Assembly (NCBI GenBank): GCA_035610365.1
Contig: CM069433.1
Location: 188,612,760 to 188,676,759 of the forward strand
Source: Aquatica leii
Lineage: Eukaryota > Arthropoda > Insecta > Coleoptera > Lampyridae
Reading direction: 5' to 3'
DNA length: 64,000 bases
In this document: piece after piece, positions 43,171 to 53,699 of the stretch
How the letters are laid out: the number at the start of each line of letters is the position of its first letter
Position numbering within the stretch: the stretch's first letter is position 1
Made by a program: the position numbers and the translations under genes
The notes under the pieces: generated by a model
Told to the model about the DNA's origin: nothing
The model's input: the letters and a program-made list of their open reading frames with translations, nothing else
Databases searched by the model: none

Positions 43171-46035
43171 TAGAGTGATGTATATCTTTTCTTTTTCTTT
43201 TTAATTTCTGTATATTGATAATAATCGTTTTTATTATTTACGTAGTTCCTTATATACAAAAATGAATTATCAAAAAAAAGGAAACAATTTTTAAGTCAAC
43301 AGTAACTTGCGGTTCTACAAGTAATCAAATTTGCCGCCGTTCTAGTGTTAATAAATTTATAAAATGTGGTTATTTCGACTAGTAACTGTACAATTGATTT
43401 TAGAGAAGAAACAAATAAATACAATCGACATAAGCTCGTGACTACCGCGCCTAAATCGTAATCATATAGAATCCAGAAAAAATAAAGAAAGATGTTCTAG
43501 ATCTGAAAGAATTAATCTCTGTCTTAATATACCGCATTAATCAATGAAAGACGGTGGTAATAAAAGCTAAATTCGTTTACGATACCTTATGATCAAAAAT
43601 CAAAATCTCCCCGAACCGCTTGACGTCAAGTGTAAGAATGAGATATAATTGTTTGGGGTTTTTATTGGCCTGTAAGTATCCATAAACATCGCGACGCTTC
43701 TAAGTCTCTTACATAAATATTCCTTGTAAATTAGAACAGTTAAATTACTAACGCGCAAAAAGAATGTTTCTTACACCAAATGAATTTCTCATTTCTCCGA
43801 AAGCATAGTTTGATACGTACTACCTTACAGCACGCGGTCGTATTGGTCAATTATTATGCGTGTTCCCGCTTGGGTCACCATCGTAGTAATTTTAATAAAT
43901 AAATTAATAAATACTTTGTTAGAATGTTATGTCGTAAAGTATTCCTCGGTGTTAGTATCTTTTGTTCTTAAGGATCACACCACATTGGTTTTTGAATAGC
44001 CACGATTAGGATGTCAATTAATCCAATGGCAAACAAAACCTCTTAGTTAGGTGAACATTTAAGGTCATAAAGAAGAGCTAAAAAAATAAGCGAAATTTGC
44101 GAAACGTGGTCACGTGTGAATCAAGTGAGTAATAACCTTCAAACAAACATCAAACAGGAAACTTGATATGTCCGACACCCGTTTTATCGCTCAAGTGCAA
44201 ATTATATAGCAGGATTTGCAAGTGAAACACCCCATACTTCAGTAGCAAATAAAATGCCTCGTATTTAGCCGTAAGTCGACTCCACGCTGCGCCGTCTGGC
44301 GGCGAAAAATCGACCAATTCACGAGAAACTTGTCTTCACGCGCTCACATTAGCAAAGTTGCCTAAACGACAGTTGCAGAAATTGCAAAACTGATTTTTAG
44401 TCATTACAATGTTTTAGAACTAGTCCAAAGTTGTGCAAAACGTTAATTTACCTGCCGTTAAAATTCAAATTTGCTATTTATAAATGTAAAACTTTTGCCA
44501 AATCCTTTAATAATAAAAGTAGAGATTGTGAGATAATTAAATGCTATGTTTGCACCTTTGTTTGCTGATCTACAAAAACTGTACATTTAGATCTGGTAAA
44601 TTTCTTGAACAGCAATTGCTTTGAAATTGTTTAAGAAGATTTATTGTGAGAAGAAGCAAACTGAAACAAATTCATTTAGGTTTACAGCATCGCTTTGTTG
44701 ATGCTCAAAACATTTTGCGTAATTGTTTAGAAATTATGTCAGATAAAATAAAAATTAAGTCTATTGTCCCGTTGTGGTGGTACTTAGGAAGCTGGAGTAA
44801 AACATTAAACGTGTTTTAGAAGATACTAAATCGGTAGTAAGTAGTTTATGCTAGAAAAAAGTGTTAGCATTAGTGTTAGCAATAGCTACAGTAAAAGCAA
44901 CTTCAATCAGTTACAGCGGTTAAGCAGTTATCGTGTAAAAGGTACGTAACGCGTAAACGCGTTTGTATAGACGGAAATTATACCAAAATACAATTGAGTA
45001 TAAAATATATCCGATTCAAAAAGCTGCTGATGTTGTTTTAAATATATCAATAATAAAATAACAAAAATAAACAAAAAATGCACAAGGTTCTTTTTAACCA
45101 AAAGAACAAAGCTCAACTCAATAGAAAAATTTGCGTCGCCGACAATTATTGTTTTAACAATAAATATTTCTTTTGCCTTTATTGCCAGCAATGTAACTTT
45201 TTTACTGTCAAAAATGTAACACCATTAACGATAATACGTTGGTAGTAAAATAAAATACATAATCCAACCTAAACCCGCAAAAATTTTATTAATGAGAAAA
45301 TAACAGCATACAAATAGCATTCGTAAACATTAGATCACATTGACGGCGTTAGATTGATTAACAGTAATCGCACCTGTCCTACACATCCCTCGTGAGTAAT
45401 TAACAATCAATAAATTGAATTTAAAATCAACAATTTATATTGAATATTGAAAACGTAGCGCACGAAACGAAAAAACGAGACAAGAAAAATATTCGAGTTT
45501 GAGGAAATTTTCCCACATTTCCTATTTTATTTCTTTTTTATTATAAAACGTGTGCAAGATATCGTAAAAGATATTTACATATTTTTTGTAGGATCTTATA
45601 AAAACTTATTGCTGAAACAGCACCTATCATTTATTTTATTGAACTTTGATTCGACCTAAATATTTTATTTGCTATTTCTACAATTTCTAAGAAATTGAAG
45701 CCGAAGGCGAAAGAGAAAGTCCAGAAAAATTATATCTGTATTTTCCACATTCGAAGAAGCAATTTTTGAATATGTTTAATTTTCAAACACGACAAGAATC
45801 ACTTTAGATTTCAATTTAAATATTTTGATTTACAATTTATATTTTTTTTACAAATCAAATGGGAAGAATAATCGGCTTTAAGTATGATACAATATCACAA
45901 TTTTAACAATAATTTTTTTTTAAATATTTCTAGGAACGCTTAAAAATTCGCGATTGCGTGACATATACCTTACACTTACTACTTTTCTGCACTAAATTGG
46001 TACGTTCCACTTTCATAATCCTAACTTTCTCTACA
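43171..46035. other. AT-rich gene-free stretch
   Basis: No coding similarity. A GC-richer patch at 44,240-44,345 (containing CTGCGCCGTCTGGCGGCG) has no assigned role. An 87-codon hydrophobic minus frame at 44,928-45,191 has no known motif. Confidence 0.35.
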
Positions 46036-46039
46036 AAAT

Positions 46040-46430
46040 TCTATTTAGTCATAGCTACCTTACGGTTCCCGGAATAAGTTGTTAATTACTTGTCCGTTGA
46101 CGAGTTCTTATCGGAGCTAGATTTTTTTGTTTTTGATAGCGGTTTTAATACCACTACATTTTTGATGTGTAAAAAACCACACTATACCTACTTTCCAAAC
46201 GGGATACATCACTGTACAGCACGCTGTATCTCTTCTGCTATAAAGGGGTTTTTAGGTCGTAATGGAGCCCGTCGTTGGTAATATACCATGGAGCATCCAT
46301 CATTGTTCTCAGCACTTTAGATTAGATTTAAATTTTTAGGTTTGTTGACTTTGACGCACCCCCACAGCTGAAGCCCGTATGTCCATATCTATCGAAACTT
46401 TATGTTCATCTGTCTGCGTTATGTTTGTAT
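46040..46430 (-). pseudogene. Jockey-type LINE, 3' end fragment
   Basis: The minus strand from about 46,395 reads IWTYGLQLWGCVKVNKPKNL, then after a frameshift KVLRTMMDAPWYITNDGLHY with DLKTPL and IAEEIQ, then a decayed tail. TYGIQLWGC...K-LRTI-NAPWYVRN--IHRDL is the usual C-terminus of Jockey ORF2. No RT catalytic sequence is included. It could belong to the same Jockey insertion as 47,345-48,150, separated by the PLE terminal repeat. Confidence 0.8.
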
Positions 46431-47030
46431 GTAATTTTTTTTGGTCCAGGATGAGTAGGTATTTAAATAAAACATAAACTAGTATTCACAAGGTAAACAA
46501 TACAATTAACAGTAAATTTTTGTACGAAGTTGCACGAAATTTACAGCGTTTAGTCTACCACGAGAACGATTCATATGCATGCATCAGGATTTATGTATGT
46601 ATAAATGTATATATTTTTTTTAATAAAACAAAAAAAAGCAAATAATGTGAATAGTTATTTATTATGAGATTGACTTGCGTGCTCCAGCTCCCACCAATGC
46701 GCCTTGCTGCTTCACTCCGGGCGTACGGCCACAAAAGAAACGCTCGAAGAAAACGGAATATACTCCAAATCAGCGGTGTGGTCGATGAATGAAACAATAA
46801 TTCGAAAAAAATTGCTACCAGTAAACTAAACGACCGAAAAACTCTTCGTAGTTGTAGAAGAGTTTATTTTATATTTTTTTACACAGAAAACTGTCAATTT
46901 CCGTAGATTTACTTAATCCACAAACGTGATGCTTTGAGAAAATATATACGTAAACGACTGCACTAGGAATGTTCGATTGATGACCGGAATAACGTTCCTT
47001 TCCTGTTTTTTTCTTCTAAAAATTTCCCAT
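46431..47030. other. Gene-free stretch
   Basis: A GC-richer patch at 46,670-46,760 lies in a 68-codon minus frame with no recognisable motif. Nothing else is supported. Confidence 0.35.
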
Positions 47031-47032
47031 AA

Positions 47033-47345
47033 TGTAAGCGAAAGCTTCCACGGCCGGAGTCTATACTAAGATGAGAACGTTTTCCGGGTTTAGACCGTGT
47101 CATTGTTGTAACCGAAGTTGCCAACGTTTTGCCCACTTTTGTAAGGGGCTAGATCAGGGCTTGAGAGAAATCAAAAAAATCAAACAAGCAACCAAAATCT
47201 AACTAAGAACTTCTCAAAAGTTAGGTAATCCAAGCCAGATTCTAAATTCTGAAAAAGTAAGAAAGAAACCGATAAACTTGAAAAAGCAAACAAAAATCTA
47301 ACCACTACAGAATTAGGTAATCAACTTGTGAACCAAGTCAGATTT
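47033..47345 (-). repeat. Hammerhead-bearing terminal repeat of a Penelope-like family, copy 1
   Basis: Aligned by eye with 60,107-60,447 over about 310 bp in the same orientation. Shared blocks include GCTTCCACGGCCGG, CCGGGTTT-GACCGTGTCAT, CTAACTAAGAACTTCTCAAA, AGAAAGAAA and GGTAATCAACTTGTGAACCA. It includes a hammerhead-like core on the minus strand. Its right edge meets the Jockey fragment at about 47,345. Assignment to PLEs rests on the hammerhead and on general similarity to PLE terminal repeats. Confidence 0.6.
47119..47162 (-). ncRNA. Hammerhead-like motif, decayed
   Basis: The minus strand reads GCC, CTGATCT (for CTGATGA), A, GCCC, loop, GGGC, AAAAC (for GAAAC), GTT, GGC. Stem I (GCC/GGC) and stem II (GCCC/GGGC) are kept, but both core boxes are mutated, so it is inactive. 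Same family as 60,188-60,228. Confidence 0.5.
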
Positions 47346-48150
47346 TAACTTCTATGGAATATGAGTCTTTTAAAAATTTTACTTACTGCGAGCAGAAGAC
47401 TGATAGGTCGATATGATGCTGGTGCGTGTGGAGGTTTTTGTACTCTGTGTATCATGATGATTTCGGCGTGTTTCCATATTATGGATAAGTAAAACAAACC
47501 TATCATTTGGTTGAAGATTGCTGTTAGTAAAACTATGGTTTTGCGAGGTAATTGTTTTAGTCCGGTTATTAAATTGTATCCTAAAACTTTGTGTATGTTT
47601 ATATTATCTATTTCTATTTTTGCTTCTACTATTGAGCAAAGTTTTATGGAAAGGGACATTTGGAGTAGAATATCGGCCGAGTCTTCTACTTCCCTATCAT
47701 TGCCACCTGGTTCGGGTTTGAATATTTGCCCTAAATATGTTACAAAAGTAGCAGTCTTGTCTTTATCAGTGCGTGCCCATTCACCAACGTTTTACGGTTG
47801 TAGAGGTACAGACAGCCGGGGTTTTTTTAGTTTTTTTTTCCACATCGTGTAATCATTTGGACATAAGCTGGTAACGAAATGTTGGAAGGTAACATTTTGG
47901 CTTCTTTGAGTGCTGTTTTTAATTCTCTGAATAGTATGGTATGTTGATCTACAATGTTTCTTGACCTATGTCATATTTTGCGTTCCTGGGCATTTAATTG
48001 GCGGATATGCAGCAGTAAAGTAAAGTAGTTCTGAGGTGAAGTGTCAGATTGCTTCTTGCACTAATCTAGTAAAGTATTGTACTGCTTCATCTAGGTCATG
48101 AGGAGATTTTAGTCGTAACTTGAGATTTATGTTTGTTTCTATGTAGTCTT
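47345..48150 (-). pseudogene. Jockey-type LINE ORF2, endonuclease-RT linker and RT start
   Basis: The minus strand from 48,150 reads NLKLRLKSPHDLDEAVQYFT (linker between endonuclease and RT), MWKKKLKKPRLSVPLQP (about 47,840), GEWARTDKDKTATFVTYLG (about 47,785), then the 104-codon frame 47,659-47,345 with LKQLPRKTIVLLTAIFNQ, YLSIIWKHAEIIMI and SYRPISLLLAVSKIFKRLI. This is standard Jockey order up to RT motif 2a. The RT core is cut off where the PLE terminal repeat starts. The upstream endonuclease is missing, replaced by gypsy sequence (see the nest finding). Confidence 0.85.
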
Positions 48151-48154
48151 AAAA

Positions 48155-50511
48155 ATTGGTCAAATCGGTGCGTTTGGACGCCATAAGTCCAGCTTTGTAC
48201 GAAGTTGGCGTCCCAGATATAGTTCTGCTGGCGTTTTCCCGTTAAGTAAAGAAGTGGCTCGAAAACGAAACAAAATTTCCAATAGTTTTGATTTTAACGT
48301 TCCCGGTTCAGAGTGCATTGCCTTTAATTCGTTTTTTAATATTTGGACGTACCTTTCTGCTAATCCATTGGTTTCTGGATGTTCTGGGGCAATGAGACGT
48401 TGTTGAATTCCATTTCTTTTGCATAATTCGCGAAATTCTGAGCATGTAACAATGATAGCGTTATCCAAAACTACAAATTCTGGAAGGCCATTCCTACTGA
48501 AAATTCCCTTTAAGATTTCAATTGTTGATGTAGCAGTTGGAGCAGTATGTGTAAGTACGATTTCTGGCCATTTCGATTTTGCATCAACCACTACAAAAAA
48601 ATATGAGCCTTGGAATGGACCAACATAATCAATATGGAGTCTCTGGAAGTTGTACGATGGTTCTTCCCAGTTATGCAGCGGTACTTTTACTGAATTTTTC
48701 TTTTGTTCGCAGCAAACTTCGTACGACTTTGACAAATTTTCTATTTCTTCATCGAAGTACTTCCAATAACAATAGCGCCCTGAAAGGGGTTTCATTTTTA
48801 CTATACCCACGTGGGTGTGATGTAGTTCCTTTAATATTGCCTGACGTAGAGAAAAAGGTATAACTACTCGATCTCCTCGCAGTATAATCCCTTTATGGAT
48901 ACTGAACTGTGGATCAGAGTTTCTTCCCGAAAGTAAATCCTTTTGGAGCTTATCTAATTCTGGATCTTTTCTTTCTGCAATTGTTTGGTAAGTGATGACA
49001 TCAGTTGAAATTTGGTTGATCGTGTTCGCATATTTGATCATTTACTTCCAATTGCTGATTTAATTCGTTGTTTATTGGAAGTGGAGCTCTGGAGAAATAA
49101 TCGACGTTGGCATTTAGTTTTGAATTTCGGTGTTCCATATTGTAGTTAAATCCACTAAGAAACGTTGCGTATCGTAGCAAGCGAGATGCAGTAATGGCTG
49201 GATTTTTACTGTCTGGCCTAAGTATGTGCATTAATGGCTTATTATCAGTAATCAAGGTAAATTTTCTACCATATAAAAATTGATGAAACTTCTGTAATGC
49301 CCAAAATATTCCAGTGGCTTCGCGAACAAGCTGAGAATAATTCGATTCTGCTGTGGTAAGCGAGCGAGATGCAAATGCTATAGGTCTTTCATTTCTATCT
49401 ATAATATGTGAAAGTACTCTTAAAATTCCTGTTGGGCTAGCATCCGTAGCCAATGTGAGAGGCAGAGCCGGGTCATACGGAACCAGGACTCTATCACTTG
49501 CGATTTCTTGTTTAACCTTAATGACTGCAGTTTTGCAATCAGCTGACCAATAAAATGATTTATTTTTCTGCAGTAGATTTCTTAATGGAAAAGTTAAGGA
49601 TGAAGCATGTGGTATAAATTTGACGTAATATGTAATTAATCCTAAAACTTTTCTAACGTCGTTAGCGTTTTTCGGGCGCGGACCTTCGAGAATTGCACGC
49701 ACTTTATATGAGTTTTTAGATATTCCCTTTTCACTAATAGTGTGTCCAAGGTATTTTACTTCAGTCTCAAAAAATTGGCACTTTTCGCGATTTAAATGTA
49801 AGTCGGGTGCGCGAAGTCTTTCGAGACAAGCCATTAAACGATTTTTACACTGTTCGAGCGTTTCACCTTGAATTATGATGTCATCGAAATAGGCAGTTGT
49901 CCCTTCTGGATCACGTAGAGCTTCGTCGATTACTCGATGAAATTCGTTTGGTGCTGTTTTTATTCCGAACGATAAACGGTTCATCAAATAAGTTCTTCGA
50001 TGGGTAGAGATAGTTTGAAGTTTCCAAGATTCTTCATCCACATTTAAGTGTACATAGGCTTTGTAAATGTCAAGGCCGCACCGTAAACATAATTTGTCGA
50101 TACCAAATTCTTTGTAATTTATGTGTGACCTCGAGAGAACTTGCTGATGAATGATTCGTTTGCTTAAATCGTGACCTTGCCTCCCGAGTTGTATGCACCG
50201 CGAATTTGTTTTGCGGTCGTAATTCACTAACACGATTAATTCCATTTGACACTGTATGAGACATTTCTTTACTTCCTTGTCTTGAGGCTTCGTGTGCAAG
50301 AGCTACTTCGGTAGCTTTTTCTCCCTCAACGCGGGGCAAGTATTCCTCGAATGAATTGCGCTCGTAAAAATATATTAGAAATAGATTTACCACATCTATT
50401 TGATGGACACTCAAATTTACAGGCAACTGCCAATTTCTTCAGAGACGTAATATATTCAGATACTGATTCGTTCTGTTTTTGAGTGCGAGACAAAATTTGT
50501 GTTGTTCTACA
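48155..50511 (-). pseudogene. Ty3/gypsy gag end and pol (RT, RNase H, integrase), left part
   Basis: Minus strand. Gag end: ITSLKKLAVACKFECPSNRC and IFLRAQFIRGI (about 50,450-50,335), then a single zinc-knuckle half CLRCG (about 50,090). Directly fused to it is mid-RT: LDIYKAYVHLNVDEESWKL (50,080), LSFGIKTAPNEFHRVI, AYFDDIIIQG (catalytic box intact, about 49,895), KYLGHTISEKGI. RNase H: LATDASPTGI, ITDNKPLMH. Integrase (49,041-48,160): a zinc-binding HHTHVG...YEVCCEQK region, LHIDYVGPF, FVVLDNA and HPETNGLAERYVQILKNE (the D,D,E residues present). Protease and the first part of RT are deleted. There is a frame change at 49,041-49,001. The frame from 50,299 to 49,001 is open for 432 codons, so decay is moderate. 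No 3' long terminal repeat is present; sequence changes to Jockey at about 48,150. Confidence 0.92.
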
Positions 50512-50513
50512 TA

Positions 50514-52405
50514 CAGTGTGCCCGAAAAGTATGAAATATATTATACAGGTCGATAAATATGCACTTTACACAAAAAAGTTGTAAATAAAAGTTGTTTATC
50601 ACTTAGTTATCTACCACCTGAGAGATATCAATTTAAATTTTTGCTGTAAACAAAATCGCAACGAATAACACTTACATTTTTTTAAATGGCAAGGCACGTC
50701 TTTATTATACTCATTTGATAGAGTCTTTTTTTCTCTTTTCAACCATATGAAACTTGAATACCTTTACATCAAAAAATTTTCAAGAAAAACAAGAACATGT
50801 CTAACAAATTTATTTTACTGAGCAGTATTAATCAGGTACGTAATATGTAGTATTGAAACAATTGAATGCACTGTCACAATAGCAAATATTAAACTTTAAA
50901 TATCTTTACATAAAATTGTTATAACAAAAAAATGTATTTAAACTAAACTTACAATAAATGTTCATAATTTGACAGTGGTAAATTCGATTTTTAAAACCAT
51001 CGATTGCTTTTGAAATCATATCTCGAGTTATAGCTCTTATCTCAACTCTAATGCGATTTTTCAAATCTTCAACATTATCAGGTCTATTTACATAAATTTT
51101 GCTTTTAATATAGCCCCAAAGAAAAAAATCTAGTGGATTTAAATCCGGCGACCGAGCAGGCGATTCTATCGTACCTCTTCTGCCTATCCATGTATTTTGA
51201 AAAGTATTATTAAGAAAGTGACGGACATTAATTCCAAAATGTGGAAGTGCCCCGTCTTGTTGAAGCCATATTCTGTAATGAGGTATATCTGGATCTACTT
51301 CATCTGGAAATAACTTGGCCAAAGCAGGAACTAACTCAAATCTTAAGAAATCTAGATAAATATTCGCCGTTAAACTACCTTCAAAAAATATGGCTTCCAA
51401 TCATTCCTACCCAGACGTTGACTTTCTGCTGGTATTGGGTGTGTCCTTCTAGATACCAGTGAGGATTTTGTGAAGACCAGTAACGTGTGTTTTGTTTGTT
51501 AATTGTGCCGTTTAAACAAAACGTGGCCTCATCAGTAAAAAAGATATTTTTATGAAAATGTGCATCTCGTTCAAGTTTGTTTGTTATTGTTTCACAAAAC
51601 TCCAGTCTTCTGTCCAAATCGTCTTCAAATAATTCTTGAACTACACAAGCTTTATAAGAATGAAATTTTTCTTTTTTTAAAACGTCATGTAAAGCCGATT
51701 TATTCAAATTATGGTCTCCAGCAATTTGCCGAACAGAAATTTGTGGATTTTCCTCAACAGACAAGAACACATTTTCTCGTTCCACATTACTTAATGACAA
51801 AGGTCTACCAGTTCTACTCGCATCTTTCACCGAACCTGTCTCTTGAAATTTCCGCCAAATTTTGCTTACCGTGGACTGCGAAATGTTTAATTCTGGATGC
51901 AAGTTATTAAATAAATTACATACTTCGTCTTGGGTTCTTCTTCTATCTCCATATCCCAGAATCATTAAAATTTCAATTCTATGTTTCTCAGATAATTGAG
52001 CCATATTTCAAGCACTAACAAATAGCAAAAGGTGACAGTGTTCTAAAGTGCATTCAATTGTTTCAATGCTACATATTACGTACCTGATTAATACTGCTCA
52101 GTAAAATAAATTTGTTAGACATGTCCTTGTTTTTCTTGAAAATTTTTTGATGTAAAGGTATTCAAGTTTCATATGGTTGAAAAGAGAAAAAAAGGCTCTA
52201 TCAAATGAGAATAATAAAGACGTGCCTTGCCATTTAAAAAAATGTAAGTGTTATTCGTTGCGATTTTGTTTACAGCAAAAATTTAAATTGATATCTCTCA
52301 GGTGGTAGATAACTAAGTGATAAACAACTTTTATTTACAACTTTTTCGTGTAAAGTGCATATTTATCGACCTGTATAATATATTCCATAGTTTTCGGACA
52401 CACTG
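50514..52405 (-). mobile_element. DD41D mariner-like element with ~365-bp terminal inverted repeats
   Basis: Ends CAGTGTGCCCGAAAAGTATG (50,514) and, on the other strand from 52,405, CAGTGTGTCCGAAAACTATG. The inverted repeats extend to about 50,875 and from about 52,031, some 365 bp, with few differences. TA lies outside both ends (50,512-50,513 and 52,406-52,407). Total 1,892 bp. It lies inside gypsy gag. Confidence 0.95.
50906..52004 (-). pseudogene. DD41D mariner-like transposase, one frameshift from intact
   Basis: It would cut and paste the element at TA. ATG at 52,004; 207 codons to 51,381 give an N-terminal helix-turn-helix (LSEKHRIEILMILGYGDRRR, ISQSTVSKIWRKFQETGSV), a second helix-turn-helix (NPQISVRQIAGDHNLNKSAL) and the first catalytic Asp in FFTDEATFCLNG, then KVNVWVGMIGSH. 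A one-base frameshift in the A/T run at about 51,385-51,392 moves to the last frame (51,400-50,906): FFEGSLTANIYLDFLRFELV, IWLQQDGALPHF (second Asp) and RSPDLNPLDFFLWG (third Asp). 41 residues separate the last two, so DD41D. The total of about 365 residues is the family length. This is the best-preserved transposase in the window. The frameshift may be a real mutation or a homopolymer sequencing error. Confidence 0.92.
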
Positions 52406-52407
52406 TA

Positions 52408-52762
52408 TATGTTTGGTTGCGGACACAAGTTTTTGAATGAGGCAGTTCTGGAGCCGTTAACGTTGCTAATAACTGATAATGTTTAGATCCAATACAATTG
52501 ATCAGTACTCGAGCCTTGATTGTTTCCGTTTCGTCCGATGAGCCTGTGACTTGTTTTAATAAAAGAAGTTTTCCAGTCGTTGTTTGTAGTTTATGAACGT
52601 CTCCTTTGTCTCGTCAAATATTTCAAATGTCAGAGCTTGAGTAGCAAATAAGTTACCAACTCTTGCTTCCGGATGTGGTTGAGCTTGAGCTTGGGCGTGA
52701 GACTTATGCTTTTGGGTAACAAACTGGTTTAACACTTTAATTAATTCTTTTAGATCCGCCAT
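52408..52762 (-). pseudogene. Ty3/gypsy gag, N-terminal part
   Basis: ATG at 52,762 begins ADLKELIKVLNQFVTQ, a His/Gln/Ala-rich patch (KSHAQAQAQPHPEARV), then FEIFDETKETFINYKQRLEN. After a stop or frameshift near 52,555 comes VTGSSDETETIKARVLINCI and LLATLTAPELPHSKT (about 52,545-52,435), the usual insect gypsy gag progression. Gag continues on the other side of the DD41D insertion at 50,511. The start codon follows the primer-binding site by about 65 bases. Confidence 0.85.
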
Positions 52763-52825
52763 TTTTTTCCTGCACTGTTTTATTGTAATTGCACTAGTAA
52801 GTATTCAAATCCGATTACTCAGTGA

Positions 52826-52843
52826 TCCATCCTCGTCGCCAGT
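52826..52843 (-). promoter_or_regulatory. Candidate gypsy primer-binding site
   Basis: TGGCGACGAGGATGGATC on the minus strand, just inside the presumed LTR end and upstream of gag. TGGCGAC-type primer-binding sites are common in insect gypsy elements; the tRNA was not identified. Confidence 0.6.
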
Positions 52844-52847
52844 TTAA

Positions 52848-53049
52848 TTGCTGCGTATTTAGTAACGTACGTTTTCCATAATTCCATTTACATTAATATA
52901 TACACTGTGATATAACTTTTATTAAACAAACGTGACATAAAACATTATTATTGTTTTTAAGGACTACTCCATTACATTCCCATTCTATTTATTGCGCAAG
53001 CGTACTTTCTTCTTTTTATTCCGACGTTGCCGCGTTTTCCTTTATTACA
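52848..53049 (-). repeat. Probable gypsy 5' long terminal repeat
   Basis: On the minus strand it starts TGTAATAAAGGAAAACGCGG (53,049) and ends near ...AATACGCAGCA (about 52,851), giving TG...CA ends and a length of about 200 bp. It contains AATAAA signals. Its outer edge abuts Jockey ORF1 sequence. Only one copy is present, because the 3' side is deleted. Confidence 0.7.
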
Positions 53050-53054
53050 GTAGG

Positions 53055-53690
53055 TTTAATATTATGCTGTTTTAATTAATTAGTTGGACAAACATAGCTT
53101 TCAATTCATTTAAAAATGTGGTTAATTGTTCTCCTATGTTTGATGGTTGTTTTGCTTTAGTGGCATTAACATTTCTATTTGCGATTTCCGCCTATGTTGT
53201 TTAACTGCTTACTAAGTGAGATAAATTTATATTTGGGAAAAAAGGATTAGTACGCTGTATGTTGATTAGTTGCGGCTGGTTTTGGTAGTTTGCTGTTCTA
53301 GGACTGTTTCTTGCTGCTATTAGGTTTTGGTAAGCATTACAACTCTTGTAGTTATCAGGGTGATTTCCTGCACATAATGCACACCTGGCTGGAGTATGTC
53401 TAGGTTTCGTCCTTGACTTTGAGTTTTGCTGTTTACCACATTCTACACATTTGAAGGGTTTAGTGCAATACGCTTTGGAGTGGCCGTAGAACTGGCATCT
53501 CATGCACTGGATCATGTTATGTGTTTTCATAGAAGGTTCTACAGTGGTTGTGGAGTGTTGAATATGGGTGTGCCTGGTGGTGGTTTATAGTACTGGAAAG
53601 AGGGAGGTACACCATGGGTTGGTTTTGTTGTAGTAAAGGAAACATGTTCTCTATTGTTAATTTAATTCTATAAGTTTAATAAGTAAATTA
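53055..53690 (-). pseudogene. Jockey-type LINE ORF1 (gag-like, zinc knuckles)
   Basis: The 109-codon frame 53,530-53,201 has MIQCMRCQFYGHSKAYCTKP, FKCVECGKQQ and CALCAGNHPDNYKSC, three CCHC-type knuckles typical of Jockey ORF1. Past a stop the sequence continues with NIGEQLTTFLNELKAMFVQL (about 53,125-53,070), the usual end of ORF1. Then the gypsy LTR begins. It is the same clade and strand as the ORF2 piece at 47,345-48,150, and is probably the other half of one insertion. Confidence 0.85.
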
Positions 53691-53699
53691 CAGTTGTAG

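Noticed and set aside
46591-46797. 68-codon minus frame with a GC-rich centre
   Set aside because: No recognisable motif; the neighbouring Jockey fragment does not extend into it.
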